From: Chthoniobacterales bacterium
GTDB taxonomy: Bacteria > Verrucomicrobiota > Verrucomicrobiia > Chthoniobacterales > UBA10450
Direction of reading: 5' to 3'
Length of the DNA: 34,927 nt
Assembly (NCBI GenBank): GCA_013697365.1
Contig: JACCXA010000157.1
Span: 1 to 34,927 of the forward strand
The notes below the pieces were generated by a model that ran no database searches, was not told the origin of the DNA, and saw only the letters and a list, made by a program, of their open reading frames with translations. Every line of letters begins with the position of its first letter. Within the stretch, counting starts at the first letter, position 1. Made by a program: the position numbers and the translations under genes. Below, in pieces: positions 9,894 through 19,386 of this stretch.

Positions 9894-11645
9894 ATGGATA
9901 AATCGGCGATCGCTGACACGATGGAAAAGATCGCGACGCTCCTGGAGCTAAAGGCGGAAAACCCGTTTAAGATCCGCGCTTACACCAACGCGGCTCGTTC
10001 CATTGAAACGTGGGGAGGAAACGCCGCCGACCTGCGCGACGAGGCGACGCTCGCGAGCATCCCCGGCGTCGGCAAAGGGATTGCGTCGGTCATCAAGGAC
10101 CTGGCTGGGACGGGAACTTCGAGCTTCTTCGAAACACTGCGCGCGGAGTTTCCACCGGATATTTTCGAGCTCTTCACGCTGCCGGGGCTCGGCGGCAAGA
10201 AGATCAAAGCCCTTTACGAGAAACTTCACGTCGGCTCGATCGCGCAATTGAAGGAAGCGTGCGAATCCGATCGCGTCGCCGAGTTGCCGGGATTCGGCAA
10301 GGCCACCCAGGAAAAGCTTTGCCGCGCGATCGAGGAACGTTCGAAGCAGTCCGGCTCCTTTCAGTTGGGGCAGATCGCGGCGGAGGCGGAGACGCTGCAG
10401 GATCATCTGCGCGCGCTCGAGGAAGCGTTGCACGTCTGCATCGCAGGGAGCTATCGGCGCCGGAAGGAAATCGTCCGTGATCTTGATTTTATCGTGGCGA
10501 CAAACGCACCGGCCGTGGTCTCGAAATTCTTCATCTCGCATCCTCTGGTGGACTCAGTTCTGGTGCAGGGCGCCACGAAATCGAGCGTGCGGCTGCGTTC
10601 CGGCATTCAGTGCGATCTGCGCGTCATCACCGCGGCCGAATATCCATTTGCGCTCAATTCTTTCACTGGGAGCAAGGAGCACAATGTGGTGCTTCGGAAC
10701 CGGGCCTTGCAAAACGGTTGGACGTTGAACGAATATCGGATCGCCCTGGCCCCGCTCGCGCCCGAGGCGAAGAAGAGGCGCCAGGCCGCGAAGGAGATTC
10801 CCGAGATTCGTGACGAGGCCGAACTCTACCGCTCGTTAGGCTTGGATTACATCGCGCCCGAGCTGCGCGAAAACAATGGCGAATTTGAGGCTGCGGCAGA
10901 GGGACGATTGCCGCGGCTGATCGAGAAGGAAAATATTCGCGGCACATTCCATTGTCACACGACCGCAAGCGATGGACGAAATTCGCTCGAGGAAATGGCG
11001 GACGCGGCGGAGGAATTGGGGCTGCAATATCTCGGGATCGCAGATCACAGCCGTAGCTCGATCCAGGCGCGTGGCCTGGACGAGGCGCGCCTGCGCGTGC
11101 AGATGGCGAAAATCCGCGGCTTAAACGAGGAGCGCGAAGGCTTCCGTATTTTCTCCGGGGTGGAATGCGACATCCTGCGCGATGGCTCGCTTGATTTTCC
11201 GGATGAACTCCTGGCCGAACTAGACTTCGTCGTCGCTTCGGTGCACTCCGCCTTTACTCTCCCCGAGGCGGAAATGACGAAGCGAATTATCCGCGCGCTG
11301 AGCAACCCTTACGTCACGTTTCTCGCGCACCCCACTGGCCGTCTGCTCTTACGCCGCGAGCCGTATGCCGTCGACATTCCGGCCATCATCGAAGCCGCCG
11401 CGGAGACCGGGACCTGGATCGAGATCAATGCCGCTCCGAAACGTCTCGATCTCGATTGGCGCTGGTGGCCGCGCGCAAAAGCGCAGGGAGTCAAATGTGT
11501 CATCAATCCGGATGCTCACGCGGTCGATCGCTTGCAGGAGCTTTGGTTCGGTATTGGCGTCGCGCGGAAAGGATGGCTGACCAAGGAAGATGTCGTGAAC
11601 TGCCTGCCGCTGGGGAAAATCGAAGTGGAGCTTGCGCGCCACTAA
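9894..11645 (+). CDS. polX: DNA polymerase/3'-5' exonuclease PolX (PolX + PHP domains)
   Basis: Helix-hairpin-helix LASIPGVGKGIASVIKDL; nucleotidyltransferase region CIAGSYRRRKEIVRDLDFIVAT; C-terminal PHP FHCHTTASDGRNSLEEMADAAEELGLQYLGIADHS. Confidence 0.95.
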   Translation: MDKSAIADTMEKIATLLELKAENPFKIRAYTNAARSIETWGGNAADLRDEATLASIPGVGKGIASVIKDLAGTGTSSFFETLRAEFPPDIFELFTLPGLGGKKIKALYEKLHVGSIAQLKEACESDRVAELPGFGKATQEKLCRAIEERSKQSGSFQLGQIAAEAETLQDHLRALEEALHVCIAGSYRRRKEIVRDLDFIVATNAPAVVSKFFISHPLVDSVLVQGATKSSVRLRSGIQCDLRVITAAEYPFALNSFTGSKEHNVVLRNRALQNGWTLNEYRIALAPLAPEAKKRRQAAKEIPEIRDEAELYRSLGLDYIAPELRENNGEFEAAAEGRLPRLIEKENIRGTFHCHTTASDGRNSLEEMADAAEELGLQYLGIADHSRSSIQARGLDEARLRVQMAKIRGLNEEREGFRIFSGVECDILRDGSLDFPDELLAELDFVVASVHSAFTLPEAEMTKRIIRALSNPYVTFLAHPTGRLLLRREPYAVDIPAIIEAAAETGTWIEINAAPKRLDLDWRWWPRAKAQGVKCVINPDAHAVDRLQELWFGIGVARKGWLTKEDVVNCLPLGKIEVELARH

Positions 11646-11881
11646 GACCTCCGATGAGATAACCATCCTATAATCATTCAGCGCATTCGCCGCGTCTGTG
11701 GTGGTGAGTCAACGCCCCGGCTACAACCTGAGGCTCGCGCTGCATTTCAGCGTAACCGAGCGAGAATTTGTTGCAGTACCCCGGTGGAGTTCGAATGATG
11801 CCAACACGACGCGCAACTTCTTCACCGGCTTTATAGCTCCTCGTGAGTGCGGTGACGGCGTGTCTCTCCGGCTGCGGCGCG

Positions 11882-13321
11882 TCATTCCGCCCCCGGCTCG
11901 CTCTCTTCAGCGGGCGCTGGCTTCGCGTCTACGGGGCGGATCATGGGCAGCGGTTCCTTCATTGGGAGAATCCAGGGAGCCGGCCGCAGCGTGCGCGGTT
12001 CGGCCGCCAGGTTTACGCTTTGGTTGACGAAGAGCTCGGGCTTGCGGCCATTGAGCGACGCCATGACGCGTGCTTCCACGCGGAGCGGTTTCACCCCGCG
12101 TTGCGGCAGTTTCCCGGCAAGAAAGTGCGCGAACTGCAGAATCATGTCGGGCGTGGCGGCCATCTTGTTCGCCTGGACCGAGCGCAGATAAGTGCGCGGG
12201 TTCACCTGGGCTTCGCGGCCCACATTTTCATCGATGACGTAGAAGCGCGCGCGCGCCTGACGATCGACCAGCTTCATGCGCCAGCTAAAGCGGTGCCCTT
12301 CCGATGTCCAATCGACGCGCCCGGGATAGAGGAAGTGACGGAGCGGGACGAGTAACTGGAGGAGCACATAAACGCCCAGGAGACTGAGCACCACCGTGGC
12401 ATGCCGCGGCAAAGCGCGCGCGGAAGCGCTTTCGGAAGCAAGCGGCGTCTTTCGTCGGACGAGATGGATCAACCAGCGCGGCCAGGAGGGCGGCAGGAAC
12501 AAAAGTGTCGCGGCGATTCCGAGCCACGGGAAAATGCCAATGCGAAAGAGCTGCGAGTTGATCAGGTGGAAAATGATACCGGCGCAAAGTGCCGGTATGC
12601 GCGTGCGTCGCCAGAGAAGGAGGGGGGCAATGAGCAGATCAAGGAACAGACCTCCGTAGCTCACCGCGTAGACGGCCCATTCTTCTCGGAAGAATTGCCC
12701 GATCACAGGGAAGCTCGTGTTCTTCGCCATGTGTGCGCGCATTGGTTCGCCTCGCAGCCAATCGGGCGAGAATTTGGCCAGCCCGCCAAAGAAATAAACG
12801 ATCGCGATCTGCGCGCGCAGGATCCAGAGCGCCCAGGCCGGCGCGGTTTGCGCCCGCAGGCGTGGCCGGAACCAGGCATCGGCGGAAAGCGCGCGATTAG
12901 CCGGCAGAAAGATGAGCAGAAAGCTCAGCAAACAAATCAGATAAAAGTGATTCAGGTAGGTCGCCTGATCGAGGAGGAAGCAGTAAGTAAAGCCGAGGAA
13001 AAACAGGGCGGTGCTCAGGCGATAGAGAAAGCCGATCGTGATGAAGGCCGCCAGACCGCCCAGAGCCCACCAGTGGATGTACATCCCGTTCCCCAGCCAC
13101 GGCCGCACCCATGAGAAGCCGTAGTATTTGAAAAGGAATTGCGGTTCGATCCACTGCGGGTGGATCCAGCCGTAACGGAAATAGCGCGAGACTTCCCAAA
13201 GCATGAGCAGCCCGAACGCGATCCGGAAGAAGACGAGCGACGCGTTGTCGACCGGCGCGAAAAGCGCGTCGCGCAGGCGCTGCCAAAGGGAAGGAGCAAC
13301 GGCGGGGGATCGGACAGTCAT
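11882..13321 (-). CDS. HTTM domain protein (vitamin-K-dependent gamma-carboxylase-like)
   Basis: DNASLVFFRIAFGLLMLWEVSRYFRYGWI...FKYYGFSWVRPW...YLNHFYLICLLSFLLIFLPANRALSAD...ILRAQIAIVYFFGGLAKFSPDWLRGEPM; multiple TMs. Confidence 0.85.
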   Translation of the reverse strand: MTVRSPAVAPSLWQRLRDALFAPVDNASLVFFRIAFGLLMLWEVSRYFRYGWIHPQWIEPQFLFKYYGFSWVRPWLGNGMYIHWWALGGLAAFITIGFLYRLSTALFFLGFTYCFLLDQATYLNHFYLICLLSFLLIFLPANRALSADAWFRPRLRAQTAPAWALWILRAQIAIVYFFGGLAKFSPDWLRGEPMRAHMAKNTSFPVIGQFFREEWAVYAVSYGGLFLDLLIAPLLLWRRTRIPALCAGIIFHLINSQLFRIGIFPWLGIAATLLFLPPSWPRWLIHLVRRKTPLASESASARALPRHATVVLSLLGVYVLLQLLVPLRHFLYPGRVDWTSEGHRFSWRMKLVDRQARARFYVIDENVGREAQVNPRTYLRSVQANKMAATPDMILQFAHFLAGKLPQRGVKPLRVEARVMASLNGRKPELFVNQSVNLAAEPRTLRPAPWILPMKEPLPMIRPVDAKPAPAEESEPGAE

Positions 13322-13326
13322 CTTGA

Positions 13327-13385
13327 AAAGGCGGCCTGCTTCGGGCCGCAAATACTTGGGCGACAGGAGTGTCGCTTCCCGCCTA
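13327..13385 (-). repeat. bipartite hairpin repeat starting at the TAG stop of the upstream gene
   Basis: Hairpins GCGAC-aggagt-GTCGC (13360-13375) and GCGGCC-tgcttcg-GGCCGC (13331-13349). Confidence 0.55.
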
Positions 13386-13964
13386 CTTGATCTCCGCCAG
13401 CTTCTTCAAGTCGATCTTCTTCAGCCAGGTCTGGAGCTCGCTCGCGTCCTGGCCGGTCGTCTCGATCTGGAGGAAATAGCGTTTTGCCACCAGCAGCCAG
13501 AGCGTCCCGTGCTTTCCCTCATTCTCAAAGGTTTCGAAGCCCGGCATGCCTTCGACCGTGACGGGCTTGGTGTAGCCGTCGCTCGTGGTTTCGGTGAAGG
13601 CCCAGGCCGCTTGCGTTGACTCGACGTATTCCGGATTGGCCGCTGAATCCAGAATGCTGATAGAAGTGGTGGGCGCGGCGTCTCCCTCGCCCTTCTGGAA
13701 GTCGCGGTGCACACTGGAGAGCTGCGCGTCGCCCATCTCTTCGGTGGCGCCCTCCGCTTCTTCTGCCTTCCAGTCAGAGGGAGGCTCCGGCAGAAGCGGG
13801 AGGAGCTTTTTGTAATCAACGACCGTCGCACCTGCCAGGCTGGCGGCGACTTCGTTGCCGGGAGGGGGCGGCTGCGCCGTGGAGGATAGCGCGAATCCAA
13901 AGCCACCGACGAGCAGCGCGAAAAAGAAGGCAGGAGTGGATCGGCGCAAAAGATTGGTCTTCAT
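13383..13964 (-). CDS. hypothetical secreted protein
   Basis: Signal peptide MKTNLLRRSTPAFFFALLVGGFGFALSSTAQPPP; full ORF with alternative-frame shadows only. Confidence 0.75.
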   Translation of the reverse strand: MKTNLLRRSTPAFFFALLVGGFGFALSSTAQPPPPGNEVAASLAGATVVDYKKLLPLLPEPPSDWKAEEAEGATEEMGDAQLSSVHRDFQKGEGDAAPTTSISILDSAANPEYVESTQAAWAFTETTSDGYTKPVTVEGMPGFETFENEGKHGTLWLLVAKRYFLQIETTGQDASELQTWLKKIDLKKLAEIK

Positions 13965-14068
13965 GGGCGCGACAGGGCTACTCCGGAAACTTTGGATGAA
14001 TTAGCCGCGGGGCAAGGGCCAAGTTTTCAACTTGCACCGCCCCGCGCGCAAGCGGGAAGCTTCGCCAA

Positions 14069-14554
14069 ATGAGTCTCCCTTGCGCGATCCGTAAAGCCAA
14101 CGTGGATGATGTGCCGCTGATTGGGCAGCTCATTCGTGAGCTGGCGGAGTACGAACGCGCACCGGACGATGCGGTCGCGAGCGAAGCTCAGCTTCGCGAG
14201 GTTCTTTTTGGTGAGAAGCCGGCTGCGGAAGTCCTTCTGGCGTTCGAAAAAGAGGAACCGGTCGGATTCGCCGTCTACTTCTTTAATTTTTCGACGTGGC
14301 TCGGGCGTCCCGGATTGTATCTCGAAGATCTCTTCGTCCGGCCGGAAACTCGAGGTCGTGGATATGGGCGCGCGTTGCTGCAGCGGCTGGCGCAAATTGC
14401 GGAGCAACGGGGCTGCGGACGGATGGAGTGGGCGGTGCTGGATTGGAATGAACCGGCAATTCAATTCTACAGGAAGCTCGGGGCCAGACCGATGGAGGAC
14501 TGGACGGTCTTTCGCCTAACGAGTGAAGGGATCGGGGGACTGGCGGAGAGGTAG
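14069..14554 (+). CDS. GNAT family N-acetyltransferase
   Basis: IRKANVDDVPLIGQLIRELAEYE...PGLYLEDLFVRPETRGRGYGRALLQRLAQIAEQRGCGRMEWAVLDWNEPAIQFYRKLGA. Confidence 0.95.
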   Translation: MSLPCAIRKANVDDVPLIGQLIRELAEYERAPDDAVASEAQLREVLFGEKPAAEVLLAFEKEEPVGFAVYFFNFSTWLGRPGLYLEDLFVRPETRGRGYGRALLQRLAQIAEQRGCGRMEWAVLDWNEPAIQFYRKLGARPMEDWTVFRLTSEGIGGLAER

Positions 14555-14607
14555 CGCACGCCTCTGGCTTGCGTTCCCGCAAAGCACAAGCGAAACGCAT
14601 GTGCTAC
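14551..14607. repeat. intergenic GTAG...CTAC inverted-repeat module
   Basis: GTAGCGCA (14551-14558) ... TGTGCTAC (14600-14607), one mismatch; begins with the GNAT stop codon. Confidence 0.5.
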
Positions 14608-14614
14608 GCCCCCC

Positions 14615-16420
14615 ATGACGAAGATCGAGGATTACGCCTTTCTTAGCGATACGCAGACGGGCGCGCTCGTCAGCCGCTTTGGTTGCGTCGACTGGCTTTG
14701 CTTTCCGCGCTTTGATTCAGGCGCCTGTTTCGCGGCACTTCTCGGGGACGGGAAAAATGGCACCTGGCGCTTTACGCCTGCCGGAGCATTGACCGCAACG
14801 CGCCGGACCTATCGCGGCGACACGCTGATTCTCGAGACGGAGCTGGAGACCGCGGAAGGGACGGTGCGGTTGATTGATTTCATGCCGCCACGCGGTGAGG
14901 CACCGGACATTATCCGCATCGTCGAAGGGGTGGCGGGAAGCGTGCCGATGCGGATGGACCTTACGATTCGTTTCGACTACGGACATATCATCCCGTGGGT
15001 GCGGAAACAGCACGGCGGGCTGGAAGCAATCGCAGGCCCGGACGCGATGATCCTGCACACGCCGATGGAGACACATGGCGAGAATCTCTCCACGGTCGCG
15101 GAGTTTACGGTCGAGCAAGGCGATCGCGTGCCTTTCGTTTTGACGTGGTTCCCGTCGCATGAGAAACCGCCGCGCAAGGTGCATGCCGAGCATGCGCTGG
15201 AGGAGACGGAGCGTTACTGGCGCGGCTGGGCGAACCGCTGTCAGGCAAAGGGCGAGTGGCGCAACGCGGTCATGCGCTCCCTCGTTACCCTGAAAGGCCT
15301 CACCTATGGCCCGACCGGCGGAATCGTTGCGGCACTCACCACGTCGCTGCCGGAAGAGATCGGTGGCGTGCGGAATTGGGACTATCGCTATTGCTGGCTG
15401 CGGGACGCGACCTTCACGCTCGTCGGCTTAATGGATGCTGGCTATCTTGAAGAAGCCCGTGCCTGGCGCGAATGGCTGCTCCGCGCCATCGCGGGGAGCC
15501 CTGCGCAGATGCAGATCATGTATGGGGTGCGCGGCGAGCGGCGTCTGGATGAGTTTGAGCTGCCCTGGCTCGCCGGTTACGAGAATTCGCAGCCAGTGCG
15601 AGTCGGCAATGCCGCGTCGCAACAATTCCAGCTGGATGTCTATGGGGAGGTGCTCGACTCGATGTACCGCGCCGACCTGGCCGGCATCAAGTCGAGCGAA
15701 GCAGACTGGCGGTTGCAGGTCGCGCTAATGCGGTCGCTCGAAACAAAATGGGAACTACCGGATTACGGCATCTGGGAAATCCGCGGCGAGCCGCAACATT
15801 TCACACACTCCAAGATGATGGCCTGGGTAGCGTTCGACCGGGCAGTGAAGCTGGTGGAGAAATGCGGCTGCGCAGCCGATGAGCACGTGGCGCGCTGGCG
15901 CGGCATTCGCGATCAGATCCATGAGCAGGTCTGCGCGCGCGGTTACAGCGCGAGGAAGAAAGCTTTCAGTCAGGTCTACGGATCAGACGAGCTGGATGCG
16001 AGCCTCCTCATGATGCCGCTCGTTGGTTTCCTGCCCGCCTCCGACGAGCGGGTCCGGAACACGGTTGAGGCTATCCAACGCGAGATGGTGGAAGATGGCT
16101 TCGTGCTGCGGTATCGAACAGAGACGAACAAGGTGGATGGCTTACCCGGAGGGGAAGGTGTGTTTTTGCTTTGCTCCTTCTGGCTCGCGGACTGCCTTCA
16201 TCTCATCGGGCGAACGCAGGAAGCGCGAGAGCTTTTCGAGCGGCTGCTATCGTTGCGCAACGACGTCGGCCTTCTCGCCGAAGAATACGATCCGCGCGCG
16301 GGGCGTATCCTGGGCAACTTCCCGCAGGCCTTCTCGCATGTGGCACTGGTGAACACGGCGTATTCCCTCAGCCACGATGCCGGCGGCGTTCGGGAAACTC
16401 CGGGGAGCGCACGCTTGTAG
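14615..16420 (+). CDS. glycoside hydrolase family 15 protein (glucoamylase/trehalase-like)
   Basis: KIEDYAFLSDTQTGALVSRFGCVDWLCFPRFDSGACFAALLG...GGVRNWDYRYCWLRDATFTLVGLMDAGYLEEA...EEYDPRAGRILGNFPQAFSHVALVNTAYSL. Confidence 0.96.
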   Translation: MTKIEDYAFLSDTQTGALVSRFGCVDWLCFPRFDSGACFAALLGDGKNGTWRFTPAGALTATRRTYRGDTLILETELETAEGTVRLIDFMPPRGEAPDIIRIVEGVAGSVPMRMDLTIRFDYGHIIPWVRKQHGGLEAIAGPDAMILHTPMETHGENLSTVAEFTVEQGDRVPFVLTWFPSHEKPPRKVHAEHALEETERYWRGWANRCQAKGEWRNAVMRSLVTLKGLTYGPTGGIVAALTTSLPEEIGGVRNWDYRYCWLRDATFTLVGLMDAGYLEEARAWREWLLRAIAGSPAQMQIMYGVRGERRLDEFELPWLAGYENSQPVRVGNAASQQFQLDVYGEVLDSMYRADLAGIKSSEADWRLQVALMRSLETKWELPDYGIWEIRGEPQHFTHSKMMAWVAFDRAVKLVEKCGCAADEHVARWRGIRDQIHEQVCARGYSARKKAFSQVYGSDELDASLLMMPLVGFLPASDERVRNTVEAIQREMVEDGFVLRYRTETNKVDGLPGGEGVFLLCSFWLADCLHLIGRTQEARELFERLLSLRNDVGLLAEEYDPRAGRILGNFPQAFSHVALVNTAYSLSHDAGGVRETPGSARL

Positions 16421-16429
16421 CGTGCGCTC
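16405..16429 (+). terminator. hairpin containing the GH15 stop codon
   Basis: GAGCGCACGC-TTGTA-GCGTGCGCTC, perfect 10-bp stem; the TAG at 16418-16420 lies at the loop/stem border. Confidence 0.6.
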
Positions 16430-16457
16430 TTAGGAAACGTCCCGCGGTCGTCTCGGA

Positions 16458-17405
16458 TTACGCACTCTGCACGAGGCGCTTGATCAGCTCTTCGTCTATC
16501 GCGATGCCGATGAGCTTGCGCTCTGCGTCCACTACTGCCGCCAGCCGCAGGCGCGCGGCCCGAAGACGCCGGATGATACGGTAGGCCGGCTCATTCTCCG
16601 ATGCGGCCACGATTCGCCGGGTATACTTCGTCAATGAGGGGGACGTCTCGCGATCGAACAAAATGTCGGAGATATTCACGAGGCCGATCACTTCCCCGTT
16701 CTCGGAGACAACAGGAAAGCGCTCGACACCGCTCGATCGGCTGAGGTCGATGACCTCAAGGGGTGACGTTCGGGGTGGAATCGTCAGGCACTTGGCCAGC
16801 GGGACCATGACATCACGGACCATCACGTTCCGGAAATCGACCACGTTGTGAATCATGGCCCGTTCGGTGGAGGAAAGAGAACCTTCGCGTTCGCTTTGCA
16901 CGGCGACCTGCTTGAGTTCCTCGCGCGCGGCGAAAAGGCGGGCGCCGTCTGAAGCCTTGCGCGGGAGAAACAATTTTCCGACGCGCTCCCCAAACGCAAT
17001 CACTGGCCACAGGATGAGCGAAGCGGTCTCCAGGAAACCGCCGAGCGCCGCGAGCGCGCGCAATGGAAACCGCCGGAAAAGCGACTTCGGCAGAACCGTG
17101 AGCACGAAGAGGTAGATCGGAATGGCGGCAGCGAGTGCGATCACATAACCGCCACGTCCAAACGATTCGACCAGCGACCTTGTCGCCAGGAGCAGTGCGA
17201 GAATGTCGGCGATGTTCGTCAGGATAAGGACCGTGACGAGCGGGCGTCCGGGATGCTCGAGCAGCCGCGCGAGGCGGCGTGTCCCACGAGTGCGCTGCTT
17301 AACGTGATGGCGCAGCTGCACTTCATCGATCGAAAGGAGCCCGGCTTCGATTCCCGCGAAAAGGAACGAAAAGGCGCAGAGACCGAAGACCGCGAGCCAG
17401 ATCAT
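16458..17405 (-). CDS. CNNM (DUF21) transmembrane/CBS domain protein
   Basis: FAGIEAGLLSIDEVQLRHHVKQ..., ERAMIHNVVDFRNVMVRDVMVPLAKC, GVERFPVVSENGEVIGLVNISDILFD. Confidence 0.9.
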   Translation of the reverse strand: MIWLAVFGLCAFSFLFAGIEAGLLSIDEVQLRHHVKQRTRGTRRLARLLEHPGRPLVTVLILTNIADILALLLATRSLVESFGRGGYVIALAAAIPIYLFVLTVLPKSLFRRFPLRALAALGGFLETASLILWPVIAFGERVGKLFLPRKASDGARLFAAREELKQVAVQSEREGSLSSTERAMIHNVVDFRNVMVRDVMVPLAKCLTIPPRTSPLEVIDLSRSSGVERFPVVSENGEVIGLVNISDILFDRETSPSLTKYTRRIVAASENEPAYRIIRRLRAARLRLAAVVDAERKLIGIAIDEELIKRLVQSA

Positions 17406-18706
17406 GACGTCTCCTCCTCCCTGTCGTCGTCCTCAGCGGTCATTTCATCGTCCGTGAGATAAGCGGTCTTCTGGAGCAACAATTCTTCGATCCGTTTGCG
17501 TCCCGTGCGTCGAACCGTAATCGCGAGACGCGGCATCTCGACCTGCGTGCCCGACGGAGGCAGGTAGCCGAGGCGGTTGAAAACAAGGCCGCCGATGGTG
17601 TCGATCCCCTCGGCTTTGAGTTCGAAGCCGAGATGCTCGGTCAAGTCGTCCAGCCGCGCGTTTCCGCTGACCACGAGACGCCCGTCTTCGAGCGGCTCAA
17701 TGTAAAGATCAGCCTGACCGAGGGGCGCGGCATCGCTGATGATTTCCTCGACAATATCCGAGAGAGTGATGATGCCGGCCGTTCCTCCGAATTCATCCAC
17801 CACCACAGCCAGGCCCTGCGGGTGCGAGAGAAAATTGCGGAGCAAATTGAGGGCAGGCATCGTCTCGTGCACAAAGGAAGGCAAGGCCACGTTCTCCGTG
17901 TAATGCTCACTCGGATCGAGCAGGAACGTCCGTGTATCGATGATGCCAACGACCTGGTCGGGCGTGTCGGCATAAACCGGCACGCGGCGATGGCGACGTT
18001 CTTTTAATTGCGCGATCGCTTCCTCGTTCGTGAGATCATCGGGCAAGGCAAAAGTATCGACGCGCGGTGTCATGCAATCCTTCGCGGTCTTATCGCCGAG
18101 CTTAATAATTTCCTGGATCATCTCGCCCTCGGCCTCCTGGAGCGTCCCTTGTTCTTCTCCGATCTCGACCAGGGTCTCGAGCGCCTCGTCGTTCAGGGCG
18201 GATCGGCTCCCGGATTGGGCCGGTGTGATCCTGGAGACCAGGGCTTCACTGATTCTTTCCAGCAAATCCCCAACACGTCCGAGAAGAGGCATGAGAGCGC
18301 GCAGAGTGAAGACTCCGATCGCGGAAAGGCGATACGGCGCGGAAAGGGCGAGGACTTTGGGGATGAGGTCGCAGGCCAGGACGACGATTGCGAAAATAAC
18401 GAACGCGACCACCCACTGCGAGAATTGGGCAGCCGCGAGCGGCCCTTCCCAAAGGAGAAACAGGCAAAGCACGACGAGGGGCACGTTGACCAGGACATCG
18501 GCGAGAAGGAGAACGTTGAGGACGCGGCGCGGGTGATCGCGGAAGACCTGAATGAAATTCCGGAGCGATGGGTGATGGTCTTCCAGCCGGCGCAACTGAT
18601 GCGCTTTTAGCGAGAAAAGCGCCGTCTCCAGACCGGAGAACAAGGCCGAAGCAAAGATGAGCGCCCCGATGAGGAGGAGGAGGAGGGAAATCATCCCGCG
18701 CAGCAT
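17402..18706 (-). CDS. hemolysin family / CNNM-CBS-CorC_HlyC protein
   Basis: SGLETALFSLKAHQLRRLE..., GDKTAKDCMTPRVDTFALPDD, RRHRRVPVYADTPDQVVGIIDTRTFLLD, LAVVVDEFGGTAGIITLSDIVEEIISD. Confidence 0.94.
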   Translation of the reverse strand: MLRGMISLLLLLIGALIFASALFSGLETALFSLKAHQLRRLEDHHPSLRNFIQVFRDHPRRVLNVLLLADVLVNVPLVVLCLFLLWEGPLAAAQFSQWVVAFVIFAIVVLACDLIPKVLALSAPYRLSAIGVFTLRALMPLLGRVGDLLERISEALVSRITPAQSGSRSALNDEALETLVEIGEEQGTLQEAEGEMIQEIIKLGDKTAKDCMTPRVDTFALPDDLTNEEAIAQLKERRHRRVPVYADTPDQVVGIIDTRTFLLDPSEHYTENVALPSFVHETMPALNLLRNFLSHPQGLAVVVDEFGGTAGIITLSDIVEEIISDAAPLGQADLYIEPLEDGRLVVSGNARLDDLTEHLGFELKAEGIDTIGGLVFNRLGYLPPSGTQVEMPRLAITVRRTGRKRIEELLLQKTAYLTDDEMTAEDDDREEETS

Positions 18707-18792
18707 CGGCTGCCCTGCGCGTCTTCCCGATCTCGGAAATTCACGCGTGCCAGTTTGCCCCTCATCTCAGACGGCAGCAAATTAAGGCCTGC

Positions 18793-19263
18793 ATGACCAA
18801 AGGCGAGCGGATTTCACGTTTCGTGGCTGAGCTGGCCGGCGCGCCGGTCGAAGAGGACGGGGCCGAGATCGCTCACCATCCCTGTTACACCGGCTTTTTC
18901 CGTTGCTGGAATGAGCAGCGCTATTACGAAGCGCACGATGTGCTCGAACATCTCTGGCTGAAGACGACCTCGGGCGACGCGAATTATTTCAAGGGCCTGA
19001 TCCAGGCAGCCGGCGCATTTGTTCATCTCCAAAAGCAGTTCGAACACCCCGCCCATCGCGTGCATGGCCGACGGCTCGGACCGGCGGTGCGTTTGTTTCG
19101 GCTGGCCGAGAAAAATCTGACGCCGTACGCGCCGGTGCGGTATGGCTTCGATGTCGCGGGATTGCTGGCGCTGATTCAGGGAAAGGCGGGAGCGATCGAG
19201 CAGTCTGAATTCACGCGAAATCCGTGGTCGCCGGAGAACGCGCCGCAGCTGAGTCTCTTGTAG
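18793..19263 (+). CDS. DUF309 domain protein
   Basis: HPCYTGFFRCWNEQRYYEAHDVLEHLWLKTTSGDANYFKGLIQAAGAFVHLQKQ. Confidence 0.88.
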   Translation: MTKGERISRFVAELAGAPVEEDGAEIAHHPCYTGFFRCWNEQRYYEAHDVLEHLWLKTTSGDANYFKGLIQAAGAFVHLQKQFEHPAHRVHGRRLGPAVRLFRLAEKNLTPYAPVRYGFDVAGLLALIQGKAGAIEQSEFTRNPWSPENAPQLSLL

Positions 19264-19333
19264 CGGCGGTCTACGACCGCCGAAAAGGCGTGTTAGCTCC
19301 CCAAAGGCTTCGGCGGTCACAGATCGCCGATAC
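19260..19333. repeat. bipartite hairpin repeat starting at the DUF309 stop
   Basis: CGGCGGTC-tac-GACCGCCG (19264-19282) and CGGCGGTC-aca-GATCGCCG (19311-19329); ends GTAGCGGCG / CGCCGATAC. Confidence 0.6.
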
Positions 19334-19386
19334 AAGACCCGAGCGCGGCGCAAGCCGAACAGTTGCGCGAACCTGGCCAACCAGAT

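Noticed and set aside
12401-13114. 237-aa plus-strand ORF
   Set aside because: Antisense of the HTTM gene, charged low-complexity composition.
16458-18706. Tandem CNNM/CBS genes as a novel fusion system
   Set aside because: Adjacent paralogous CNNM/CorC-HlyC genes overlapping by 4 bp are a common arrangement.
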